Shown here in pieces: positions 18,957-26,530 of a DNA stretch of 64,000 nucleotides; position 1 is the first letter of the stretch; each line of letters opens with the position of its first letter. The notes below the pieces were generated by a model. It saw only the letters and a program-made list of their open reading frames with translations, was not told the DNA's origin and ran no database searches. This DNA comes from Azospirillum sp. B21 (lineage in GTDB: Bacteria; Pseudomonadota; Alphaproteobacteria; Azospirillales; Azospirillaceae). The stretch is from contig NZ_VTTO01000008.1 in the NCBI RefSeq assembly GCF_008364825.1, positions 62,001 to 126,000 on the forward strand, read 5' to 3'. The position numbers were made by a program, and so were the translations under genes.

Positions 18957-21164
18957 TCAGCGCCCCCGGTTCTGCTGCTGCCACAGGTGCCGGTATTCGG
19001 CGCAGCGGTCGAGCAGGGTGGGGTGGGGGGCGAGGTCGAGCAGGCGGCCCTGCTCCAGCACGGCGATGGTGTCGCAGCCGGTCAGGGTGGACAGCCGGTG
19101 GGTGACGATCAGCACGGTGCGGCCGCGGGCGATGCGCCGCAGGTTGGCCATGACGATGGCCTCGCTGTCGGGGTCGAGCGCGCTGGTCGCCTCGTCCAGG
19201 ATCAGGATGCGCGGCTGGGGCAGCAAGGCGCGGGCGATGGCGATGCGTTGCTTCTGGCCGCCCGACAGGTTGCTCGCCCCCTCCTCCACCAACGTGTCGT
19301 AGCCGTCGGGCAGACGGTGGATGAACTCGTCGGCGCCGGCCAGCCGGGCGGCTTCGACGATCTCCTCGCGGCTGGCCTCGGGCATGGTCATGGCGATGTT
19401 GTCGCGGATGGTGCCGCGGAACAGGAAATTCTCCTGCAGCACCACGCCGATGGAACGGCGCAGATGACCCAGATCCAGTTCGCGGATGTCCAGCCCGTCA
19501 TAGCGGATGGTGCCGTCCTGCACCGGATAGAAGCCCTGGAGCAGGCGCATCAGCGTGCTCTTGCCCGAGCCGCTGCGCCCGACCAGCCCGACGACGGAGC
19601 CGGCCGGCACGGTCAGGGTGACGCCGTCGAGCGCCGCCGGGCGGTTGCGGTCGTAGCGGAAGCCGAGCCCCTCGATCTCGATGCGGCCGACCAGGGCGGG
19701 GCAGGCGCCGCTGCCCTCGCGCCTTGGTTCGGCCGGGTGGTTCATCACCTCGCCCAGCATGCGCACCGACAGCGCCGTTTCCTGGTACTGGTGGATCAGC
19801 GAGACGATCTGCACCAGCGGCGTCACCACCCGGCCCGACAGCATCTGGAAGGCGATCAGCGCGCCGACCGAGAGCTGGCGGTCGAAGACGTCGAAGGCGC
19901 CGACGGCGACCACCGCCACCATCATCGCCTTCTCCAGGAACTCCGTCACGGTGCGGGCGGCGATGGAAATGCGGCCGACCCGGTAATGGCTGGTCACGGC
20001 GCGGGCCGCCTTGCGGTCCCAGCTGCGGCGCTGCTGTGGTTCGAGCGCCGACGACTTGACGGTGCGCATGCCGTGGATGGTCTCCACCAGCATGGCCTGC
20101 CGCTCGGCGTCGGCGTTGTAGAGCTCGCCGAGCCGGCTGCGGTAGATCGGCACCAGGGCGACCATCACCCCGGCGATCAATCCGGCGAACAGCAGCGCCA
20201 CCAGCGTCAGCTTGACCGAATAGAAGAACAGCACCGGCAGGAAGACCAGCAGCACCAGGCTGTCCAGCACGGTGGACAGCAGGTTGCCGGTCAGGAATTC
20301 GCGGATGCGCTCCACCTGCTGCATATGGCGCACGGTGACGCCGGCCGAATGCCCGTCGAAGAAGGTGATCGGCAGGTCGAGCAGATGGCCGAAGGTGCGG
20401 TTCAGCAGGCGGATGTCGATGCGGTTGGCCGCCGCCAGCAGGATGAACTGGCGCAGGAAGCGGAAGGCCGCCTCGAACAACAGGGCGCCCAGCACGCCGA
20501 TGGTCAGCACCTGCAGGGTGGCGATGGTCTCGTTCACCAGCACCTTGTCGATCACGATCTGGAAATAGATCGGGACGGCAAGGGCGAGGGCGTGCAGCAC
20601 CAGCGCCGCCGCCACCACGTCGCGGAAGGCGGATTTCTGGCGCAGGATCTCCGGCACGAACCAGCGCAGGCCGAAGGGCTGGCGCGGATCGGCCAAGCCA
20701 TGGCGCGGCTTGAGGAAGACCAGTTCGCCGCCCCAGCGCTCCAGGAAGCGGTCGCGCGGCACGTCGATCACGTCCAGCCGGTCGGCCAGCGGATCGACGA
20801 CGCCGACCACCGGCTCCTCATCGGGATGGGACGGACGCGACAGTCCGACCAGGATGACGGTGTTGCCGTTGGACAGCCGCGCCAGCAGCGGGAAGACGGG
20901 GGGCAGGGCCTGCAGGGCTTTCCAGTCCAGCCGGCGGGCGGTCGCCTTGAAGCCGGTGGCGGCGGCGATGCGCAGCAGGTCGGCGGTGGACGGTTCGCCG
21001 CGGCCTGGGGCGACGCGGGCGCGCAGGGCCGACGGCGAGGCCGACAGGCCATGATGGCGCGCCACCAGCGTCAGGCAGCGCAGCGCGGTGCTCTCGTCGC
21101 GGTCGGGGGCGGCGTCCGGGCCGGGCGGAGGGGGCGGCGCGACGGTCGTGCTGGCGTCCGGCAT
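18957..21164 (-). CDS. Type I secretion ABC transporter with C39-like domain (HlyB type), system 1
   Basis: Exports unfolded protein substrates from cytoplasm to outside in one step. Residues about 25-150 form a C39 peptidase-like domain that lacks the catalytic cysteine context (ALRCLTLVARHHG), so it should bind the substrate rather than cut it, as in HlyB. Membrane helices occupy about 160-450. The nucleotide-binding domain follows, with Walker A GRSGSGKST, the Q-loop at VLQENFLF, signature NLSGGQKQR, Walker B ILILDEATSALD and H-loop VTHRLSTL. 735 residues is close to HlyB length. It sits between a small companion gene (3 bases away) and its HlyD partner (3 bases away). No RTX substrate is directly adjacent; repeat-bearing candidates lie 13 kb or more downstream. 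Confidence 0.93.
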   Translation of the reverse strand: MPDASTTVAPPPPPGPDAAPDRDESTALRCLTLVARHHGLSASPSALRARVAPGRGEPSTADLLRIAAATGFKATARRLDWKALQALPPVFPLLARLSNGNTVILVGLSRPSHPDEEPVVGVVDPLADRLDVIDVPRDRFLERWGGELVFLKPRHGLADPRQPFGLRWFVPEILRQKSAFRDVVAAALVLHALALAVPIYFQIVIDKVLVNETIATLQVLTIGVLGALLFEAAFRFLRQFILLAAANRIDIRLLNRTFGHLLDLPITFFDGHSAGVTVRHMQQVERIREFLTGNLLSTVLDSLVLLVFLPVLFFYSVKLTLVALLFAGLIAGVMVALVPIYRSRLGELYNADAERQAMLVETIHGMRTVKSSALEPQQRRSWDRKAARAVTSHYRVGRISIAARTVTEFLEKAMMVAVVAVGAFDVFDRQLSVGALIAFQMLSGRVVTPLVQIVSLIHQYQETALSVRMLGEVMNHPAEPRREGSGACPALVGRIEIEGLGFRYDRNRPAALDGVTLTVPAGSVVGLVGRSGSGKSTLMRLLQGFYPVQDGTIRYDGLDIRELDLGHLRRSIGVVLQENFLFRGTIRDNIAMTMPEASREEIVEAARLAGADEFIHRLPDGYDTLVEEGASNLSGGQKQRIAIARALLPQPRILILDEATSALDPDSEAIVMANLRRIARGRTVLIVTHRLSTLTGCDTIAVLEQGRLLDLAPHPTLLDRCAEYRHLWQQQNRGR

Positions 21165-21167
21165 CGG

Positions 21168-21593
21168 TCAGCCAAAGTTCGGCGAGCGGGGCCGTCCGGG
21201 CGGGGTGGCCGGGGTCGCGGGGCCGGTGGACGCACCGGTGGGGGAGACCGGCTGGATCGGGGTCTGCACCGGGGTCTGGAAGGCCGGGGCGGCAGGGACC
21301 GCAGGAGCGGAGACGGGCGCACCCGGCACGGTGCCGGAATTGGGCGGCAGCACGCCGGCGGCCTCCAGCCGCTGGCGCATGCCTTCCAGGGCGGACAGGC
21401 TGGCGAGGAAGCCCGGCAGGCTCATCACCACCCGCTGGCGGATGGCGGGCAGCGGCTGGCCGTTGGCGTCCTTGCGCAGGGCCGACAGGCTGAACAAATC
21501 GATGCGGACCATGCCGTTGCCGAAGCCGATATCGAAGACCCCGTCGGCATAGAGTTCGGGGATGCGGTCGTCCGGCGGCGGATCGATGGTCAT
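21168..21593 (-). CDS. Small protein of the type I secretion operon, DUF3467-like
   Basis: A 141-residue soluble protein. The first 80 residues include YADGVFDIGFGNGMVRIDLF and VVMSLPGFLASLSALEGM. A strand pair followed by an 'R.VMS..gF...l..l' helix resembles the DUF3467 family of short proteins, though I am not certain of membership. The remaining 60 residues are Pro/Ala/Thr-rich and probably disordered. ATG 21593 is used; open frame continues upstream without protein-like content. It is three bases from the ABC exporter gene, so it may be an export chaperone or accessory factor for system 1 (inference from position). Confidence 0.72.
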   Translation of the reverse strand: MTIDPPPDDRIPELYADGVFDIGFGNGMVRIDLFSLSALRKDANGQPLPAIRQRVVMSLPGFLASLSALEGMRQRLEAAGVLPPNSGTVPGAPVSAPAVPAAPAFQTPVQTPIQPVSPTGASTGPATPATPPGRPRSPNFG

Positions 21594-21750
21594 GATGGTC
21601 CCGGCAGCAGAAGGCGGGGCGCCGCTGCGGCACCCTCGCATCCTCTTTCTACCGGAAGGCGGCGACCCGGACCAAGCCGCCAATGCCCGCATCCGCAAAG
21701 AGACACAAGCGCCGCTTGCGCTTCATGCCTCCTTGCGGTCGGTCTGCGGA

Positions 21751-23250
21751 TCAGTTGCGGCCGTAGACGTCCTCCAGCCGGACGATGTCGTCCTCGCCCA
21801 GGTAGGAGCCGGACTGCACCTCGATGATGGTCAGCGGCACCTTGCCGGGGTTTTCCAGCCGGTGGACCGTGCCGATCGGGATGTAGATCGACTGGTTCTC
21901 GTAGACCATCACCTGCTCCTCGCCGCGGGTGACCAGCGCGGTGCCGTTGACCACCACCCAATGCTCGGCGCGGTGATGGTGCTTCTGCAAGGACAGGCGC
22001 GAGCCGGGGGCGATGGTCAGGCTCTTCACCTGGAAGCGGTCGCCGGTGTGCAGCGACTGGTAGGAGCCCCAGGGACGGTGGACCCGGCGGTGGCTGACGG
22101 ACTCGCTGCGCCCCTCCGCCTTCAGCCGGTCGACGATGCGCTTGACGTCCTGCGCCTGGCTCCGGTCGGCGACCAGCACAGCGTCGTCCACCACCACGAC
22201 CACGGCGTTCTCCACCCCGACCACGGCGGTCAGGTGGTTGTCGCTGCGGACGTAGCAGTCGCGCGCGCCCTCCAGCAACACGTCGCCGACGACGACGTTG
22301 CCTTCCCCGTCCTTGTCCCCGACGTCCCACAGCGCCGACCAGGCGCCGACGTCGGTCCAGCCGATCTCGCAGGGGACGACGGCGGCGCGGTCGGTGCGCT
22401 CCATCACCGCATAGTCGATGGAGATGCTGGGCGCCTTGGCGAAGGCGGCGGCATCCAGGCGGAAGAAGTCGAGATCCTTGGACCCCTGGTCCAGCGCCTC
22501 GCGGCAGGCGGCCAGCACCGCCGGGGCGTGGCGCTCCAGTTCGACCAGCAGGCGGGCGGCCGGGAACAGGAACATGCCGCTGTTCCAGGCATAGGTGCCC
22601 TCGGCAAGGTAGCGCTCGGCCACCTCCAGCGACGGCTTCTCGACGAAGGCGGCGACGTTGTAGGCGCCGTCGGCCTCGTCCATCGAATGGCCGCGGCGGA
22701 TATAGCCGTAGCCGGTCTCCGGCCGGGTCGGGGTGATGCCGAAGGTGACGAGGCGGCCGGCCTGGGCCGCGCGGGCGGCGATGGCGACGGCGCGGCGGAA
22801 GGCGTCGGCGTCGCGGATCTCGTGGTCGGCCGGCAGGATCAGCAGCAGCGCGTCCGGATCGTCGGCGGTCACCGCGAGGGCGGCGAGGGCGCAGGCGGCG
22901 GCGGTGTTGCGGCCGGCCGGCTCCAGGATGATGCCGCGGGGCGTGCAGCGCGACTGGCGCAGCTGCTCGGCGGCGAGGAAGCGGTGTTCCTGGTTGCAGA
23001 TCACCAGGGGGGCCGAGAAGACGGCATCCGCGGCGCCGACGGCCGGCGTGGAACCGGGCCCTGTGGAGCCGAATTGCGCGCTGACCCGCAAGGCGGTGTC
23101 CTGCAGCATCGTCCGGTCGGAGCAGAGCGGCAGGAACTGCTTGGGATACAGTTCGCGCGACAAGGGCCACAAACGGGACCCCGTACCGCCGGACAGCAGC
23201 ACCGGGACGATCTTCTGCGCGGAATTGCCGTTCATCCTGCCGCCATTCAT
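21751..23250 (-). CDS. manC: Mannose-1-phosphate guanylyltransferase / mannose-6-phosphate isomerase
   Basis: Bifunctional enzyme of GDP-mannose synthesis. The N-terminal nucleotidyltransferase (about residues 12-300) has the signature LLSGGTGSRLWPLSRE and the acceptor-binding segment PVLLILPADHEI-like around LLILPADHEI, with FVEKPSLEVAERYL further on. The C-terminal cupin domain shows HRPWGSYQSL and QKHHHRAEHWVVV, the metal-binding block of type II phosphomannose isomerases. ATG 23250 gives 499 residues; a second ATG at 23235 is equally possible. It lies immediately next to the replication origin. GDP-mannose may also feed GDP-fucose synthesis if the later genes exist elsewhere. Rhizobial noeJ is the same family. 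Confidence 0.93.
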   Translation of the reverse strand: MNGGRMNGNSAQKIVPVLLSGGTGSRLWPLSRELYPKQFLPLCSDRTMLQDTALRVSAQFGSTGPGSTPAVGAADAVFSAPLVICNQEHRFLAAEQLRQSRCTPRGIILEPAGRNTAAACALAALAVTADDPDALLLILPADHEIRDADAFRRAVAIAARAAQAGRLVTFGITPTRPETGYGYIRRGHSMDEADGAYNVAAFVEKPSLEVAERYLAEGTYAWNSGMFLFPAARLLVELERHAPAVLAACREALDQGSKDLDFFRLDAAAFAKAPSISIDYAVMERTDRAAVVPCEIGWTDVGAWSALWDVGDKDGEGNVVVGDVLLEGARDCYVRSDNHLTAVVGVENAVVVVVDDAVLVADRSQAQDVKRIVDRLKAEGRSESVSHRRVHRPWGSYQSLHTGDRFQVKSLTIAPGSRLSLQKHHHRAEHWVVVNGTALVTRGEEQVMVYENQSIYIPIGTVHRLENPGKVPLTIIEVQSGSYLGEDDIVRLEDVYGRN

Positions 23251-23597
23251 TGTGGTGAACCTGTGACCGGGCACCGGAAAGCCGACGGTCGAAACCAGCG
23301 GCCGGCGCCATGGCGGTTCGTTATAGACCGCGCTTTCCGCGCTCCACAAGCACCCCTCCGAGACCCATCCGACCGGGGCGCCCCTTCCGGGACAAGGCGA
23401 GACAAGACTCCAAACGGGGCGGCTGCGGCATCCGGCAGCCGGGCCAATGGCCGGGTCCGAGGTTGGAGTCTTGTCGCGCCCCCCTGCCCGGCGGTACCCG
23501 CAGCCTTGGATCGGACGGGCGATCGGGGAGAAGCTGAGAAGGCAGGGGCGCGACAGAACTCCAAACCGGCCCCCGAACCGGATCGATGCGGAGCCGT

Positions 23598-23674
23598 GAA
23601 TCAAGAGCGAGTCATGGCCGATTCGCCTCCGCGACTCGGAAATGAGCGAATCGGAAGCGATTCGGGGCCGAATC
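23598..23674. promoter_or_regulatory. Phased cluster of seven GANTC (CcrM) sites inside the origin
   Basis: GANTC pentamers start at 23598, 23609, 23620, 23633, 23648, 23659 and 23670, with steps of 11, 11, 13, 15, 11 and 11 bases, close to the DNA helical repeat. Nine more occur across 23406-23862, most inside the iterons. GANTC is the target of the cell-cycle methyltransferase CcrM in Alphaproteobacteria. The cluster does not coincide with iterons, so it may be a separate methylation-sensitive binding site controlling initiation. Confidence 0.7.
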
Positions 23675-23792
23675 GAAATGTCCCGCCTGGAGTCTTGTCG
23701 CGTCGGCCGAAAAATCCACAGGCAATGTGGACTATCCGCTGGAGTCTTGTCGCGGGAGTTCTGGAGTTTTGTCGCGCGACTCGCGATTCTCT

Positions 23793-23866
23793 ACTGGAGT
23801 CTTGTCGCGCAAACTATTAACTGAATCAAATAACCGTACAAATAGTTTGAGCGACAAGACTCCAAA
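23793..23866. promoter_or_regulatory. Large dyad joining two opposed iterons upstream of repA
   Basis: The last direct iteron and the inverted iteron before repA extend into flanking AAACTATT/AATAGTTT, giving 27-base arms that match at 23 positions around a 20-base AT-rich spacer containing another GANTC site. In iteron plasmids such inverted iterons usually form the operator where dimeric Rep represses its own gene. An iteron-internal TTGTCG could be the -35 box of the repA promoter (inference). Confidence 0.65.
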
Positions 23867-23929
23867 TTGCTGGCACTAACCGGCCGTGATATAGGGTTCC
23901 TCGCAAAGTCGTGCCAAGGTCAGCTCGCT

Positions 23930-24874
23930 ATGGGACAGATACACACCCTGATCACCCAGCTTGGACGCGACCAGGCGAAGGCGCTCCAAACCGATCCGGA
24001 TCAGCGTTCGCTAGTCGACGTCGCCGCTGCCGTCCTCGAAGAGGAGCGGCAGGAGCTTGGCATCACCTATTCGGGTTTTGCGCTGACCGCGCTTCCGCAT
24101 CGTCGTCTTCCCGACGACCAGCCGTGGGAGCGCCGCGGACATAAGATCCGCTTGCTGATCGAGCCTGGACGACTGCCGATCCGCAACGGCGGCTTTAAGC
24201 TTTACGGCGTTCCCTACGGCAGCCGCGCGCGGATGATCCTGCTGTATCTGCAGACCCGAGCGATCCAGACCGACAGCCGCGAGGTCGAGCTGGGCCGCAG
24301 CATGCACGAATGGCTGGACCGCATGGGCTTGTCGGTGGGCGGCCAGACCTACCGCGACATCCGCGAACAGGCCTCGCGCATCGCCGCCTGCAACCTGACC
24401 TTCGCCTGGGAGGACGCCCACAGCATCGGCTTCGAAAAGGGCTCGATCGTCAAGGGCGGCATCCATTTCTCGGCCAATGCCGGGGCGGAGCCGGGCCAGG
24501 GATCGCTGTGGGAGGACCGCGTCCTGCTGTCGGAAGCCTTCTTCCGCGAGTTGAAGGCCCATCCGGTGCCGATCTGGGAGCCGGCGCTGCGCCACATCCA
24601 GAACAACAGCACCAGCATCGACATCTATATCTGGCTGGCCTACCGGCTCCACAGCCTGAACCGCTCCACCCCGATCACCTGGCCGGCGGTGTTCGAGCAG
24701 TTCGGCGCCGGCTACAGCCGCCTGCGCGATTTCCGCAAGCGCTTCATCGAGGCCTTGCAGCTGGCGCTCGCCGTCTATCCCGACGCGCGGGTGGATGTCG
24801 AGGAACAGGGGCTGATGCTGCACCCCTCGCCGCCGCCGATCCCGGAGCGCAAGTTCGCCCAGCTCTGCCGGTGA
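23930..24874 (+). CDS. repA: Plasmid replication initiator RepA (RepA_C family)
   Basis: Initiates replication by binding the iterons upstream. The 314-residue protein fits the 'plasmid encoded RepA' (RepA_C) family by these blocks: FALTALPHRRLPDDQPWER, KLYGVPYGSRARMILLYLQT, SMHEWLDRMGLSVGG, and near the end IDIYIWLAYRLHSLNRSTPI with WPAVFEQFGAGYSRLRDF. The last blocks look like a winged-helix DNA-binding domain. ATG 23930 has AAGG ten bases upstream; a TTG at 23867 would add 21 residues but begins right at the inverted iteron. No parA/parB partition genes are in the window. It identifies the replicon as a plasmid or chromid. Confidence 0.92.
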   Translation: MGQIHTLITQLGRDQAKALQTDPDQRSLVDVAAAVLEEERQELGITYSGFALTALPHRRLPDDQPWERRGHKIRLLIEPGRLPIRNGGFKLYGVPYGSRARMILLYLQTRAIQTDSREVELGRSMHEWLDRMGLSVGGQTYRDIREQASRIAACNLTFAWEDAHSIGFEKGSIVKGGIHFSANAGAEPGQGSLWEDRVLLSEAFFRELKAHPVPIWEPALRHIQNNSTSIDIYIWLAYRLHSLNRSTPITWPAVFEQFGAGYSRLRDFRKRFIEALQLALAVYPDARVDVEEQGLMLHPSPPPIPERKFAQLCR

Positions 24875-24921
24875 AACTGCGGGGCTGTCGTAAGACGCTT
24901 TCAGCACCCGATCCATACGAC

Positions 24922-25003
24922 CGTCATCCCCGCGAAGGCGGGGATCCAGCTTTCCTATATAAGCCCTTGAAACAACTGAATTCCCGCTTTCGCGGGAATG
25001 ACG
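24922..25003. repeat. Composite palindromic repeat after repA
   Basis: The left half (24922 onward, CGTCATCCCCGCGAAGGCGG) and right half (ending GCGGGAATGACG at 25003) are near-inverted versions of a repeat common in proteobacterial intergenic DNA, each with its own small hairpin, around an AT-richer middle. It lies about 50 bases after the repA stop and probably ends repA transcription. Confidence 0.7.
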
Positions 25004-25046
25004 TCTTGCAAACGTTCGAGACTGGAGCGGGGGCGTCCCACCCCCT

Positions 25047-25062
25047 GCGACAAGACTCCAAA
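25047..25062 (-). repeat. Ninth iteron, downstream of repA
   Basis: GCGACAAGACTCCAAA is identical to the inverted iteron at 23851-23866, with its GANTC site, and lies about 170 bases after repA. A distal iteron can allow looping or handcuffing between Rep-bound sites, so it may belong to the copy-control circuit. Confidence 0.75.
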
Positions 25063-25072
25063 CTCCGCCCCC

Positions 25073-25564
25073 TCAGGGGTTGGCGCGCAACGCCTTCGCC
25101 AGCGGGTCGAGCAGGCGGCGGAGCGTTGAATCCAAAAGGCTTTCGTCCAGGCTACCGGACAATGCCAGGGCCTGGGGCGGCGTCATGAAGAAAGGCGCGC
25201 CGGCGGCGGATCCGCTGCGCTGAAGGGTCGCCGCGAGTGCCAGAAGCCGCTTTCCGCCTTCCGGCCGCAGGGTGGCGTGGACCAGCAGCAGCAGGGTGCC
25301 GGGATCGGCGATGCGGGCGTCGTTGGGGGAGAGCGCCGCAACCGCCGGACCGGAGGCCAGCAGCCCCGACAGCACCGCGGCGGCGCGGCCGCACAACGCC
25401 TCGTCGCCCAAATCCGGAACAGGCCCGCCATCGGCATCCACCGCGCAGAGCAGGCCGACACGCTCGACACGCTGGAAAAAGGGCAGGGGCGACATGGCGG
25501 CGGCCTCCGGGATGTGAAGGAGCAGGCTCGCGGCGAGCAGCAGCGCCGGGCGGATCCGCATCAT
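25073..25564 (-). CDS. Hypothetical secreted protein
   Basis: A 163-residue protein not recognised by family. It starts with a clear signal peptide (basic MMRIRP, a Leu/Ala-rich core, likely cleavage after PEAAA), so the mature protein should be periplasmic or exported. The mature part contains two cysteines (LLCAV, EALCGRA), helix-rich stretches, and a late segment rich in Leu and Ser. The last codons sit only 10 bases from the ninth iteron. Two adjacent ATGs (25564, 25561) are possible starts. It is transcribed toward repA and appears to be a lone gene. Confidence 0.65.
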   Translation of the reverse strand: MMRIRPALLLAASLLLHIPEAAAMSPLPFFQRVERVGLLCAVDADGGPVPDLGDEALCGRAAAVLSGLLASGPAVAALSPNDARIADPGTLLLLVHATLRPEGGKRLLALAATLQRSGSAAGAPFFMTPPQALALSGSLDESLLDSTLRRLLDPLAKALRANP

Positions 25565-25692
25565 CGCACCTCCTCGGTATCAGCAGTGGGCTCGGTGTCG
25601 GCGGTGGGGCCGGCATCGTCCGGCGAGCGGACAGCTTATAAGCGCAAGGCGACCGGGGCGGAACGGATGCTTCCGAGGGGGCCCGGGGCTCC

Positions 25693-26364
25693 TCAGGCCG
25701 GCACCGGCTCCCGGTTCGCTATGAGACTGTTGATCGCCTGCTCCGCCAATGCCGAGCGGAGCGGCAGCCGGCCGTACAGCTCCGGCGGGGCGAGGGAGCG
25801 GGAGCGGTCGTCGCTGACCACGTCCACCAGCAGGACGATCCGCTGCTCGTCGGGAGCGTTCTCCACCTGGTGGGGGAAGGTGAAGTCGCCGGCCCACGGA
25901 GTCCCGGCCGGATAGGCGGCGGGGCTGTCGCCGATCCAGGTGACGGCGGCGGGCGGGGCGATGACCGGCACGATCAGCCGCGCTTCGGGCTGGTGCAGGC
26001 CGGCGCCGTCGTAATGCCAGCGGAGCAGGCCGCCGGGCTCCTGCCGGTGGACGTAGCAGGACAGGATGCGGCAACCCAGCCCCTCCAGCAGGGCGCGGGC
26101 GCTCGGCATCATGTCCAGCGCCGGGGTCGGCCGGCCGGTGGCGCGCAGGGTGTCGGAGCCGAGCCCCTCCTCGATCAGGGTGATCGACGACCAGCTGCCG
26201 TCGCCGGCCATGAACATGCGCCCCTCGTCCCCCGTCGCCGCGTCGAGGGCCGCGAACTCGCGCTGGAGCGGCGCCGGGTCGGTGCGGACGGTCAGCGGGG
26301 CGTGCAGCATCAGGCCGCTGCCGACGGTGACCTGCTGCCAGGGATGGAGGGGGCGGGGCTGCAT
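25693..26364 (-). CDS. Aspartyl/asparaginyl beta-hydroxylase-like protein
   Basis: Probable Fe(II)/2-oxoglutarate-dependent oxygenase of the AspH-like family. In the 223-residue protein, LLRWHYDGAG and ARLIVPVIAP give the first metal ligands and the oxoglutarate-side arginine region. A second histidine follows in FPHQVENAPDEQRIVLLVDVV, the typical 'H.v.N....R..l..D' ending. Such bacterial proteins hydroxylate peptides or glycan-linked groups; the substrate here is unknown. It diverges from the glycosyltransferase at 26531 with 166 bases between them, a shared promoter region. Its placement in a polysaccharide locus suggests a surface-modification role (inference). Confidence 0.75.
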   Translation of the reverse strand: MQPRPLHPWQQVTVGSGLMLHAPLTVRTDPAPLQREFAALDAATGDEGRMFMAGDGSWSSITLIEEGLGSDTLRATGRPTPALDMMPSARALLEGLGCRILSCYVHRQEPGGLLRWHYDGAGLHQPEARLIVPVIAPPAAVTWIGDSPAAYPAGTPWAGDFTFPHQVENAPDEQRIVLLVDVVSDDRSRSLAPPELYGRLPLRSALAEQAINSLIANREPVPA

Positions 26365-26530
26365 GGCGGGCGGGCCGTTCGGTTGTGGTTTCGTTCAGTT
26401 CTTAAACTTTTTCCGGGAGATGTGCCAGTCGGGCCGTCCCGATCGGGCGGATGGTCTTATGCATCGACAGCGGCGATGGATGGCTGCAGGCTGTCGCCCC
26501 CGTTCTCAGTCTTCCGGACATCGTCCTGCC

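Larger units (their letters stand above)
23399..23866 (+). other. Probable replication origin: iteron region upstream of repA
   Basis: The 616 bases between manC and repA hold eight copies of a 16-base iteron, consensus CTGGAGTCTTGTCGCG. Direct-orientation copies start at 23463, 23687, 23739, 23761 and 23794. Inverted copies are at 23399-23414, 23549-23565 and 23851-23866. Copies at 23549 and 23761 have one or two changes. An AT-rich segment (23808-23850) stands between the last two copies, as expected for a melting region. A RepA_C-type initiator begins directly downstream, and a further perfect iteron follows it at 25047. A sequence AAATCCACA at 23713 only loosely resembles a DnaA box. Iteron-plus-initiator organisation is standard for theta-replicating plasmids; that this is the replicon's active origin is inferred. 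Confidence 0.85.

Noticed and set aside
23713-23721. Possible DnaA box AAATCCACA in the origin
   Set aside because: It differs from TTATNCACA at two positions and is single; not enough to claim a DnaA site.
23399-23866. repABC-type origin with parAB
   Set aside because: No RepA/RepB partition-type proteins or small antisense RNA arrangement is visible; the initiator is RepA_C-like with iterons.
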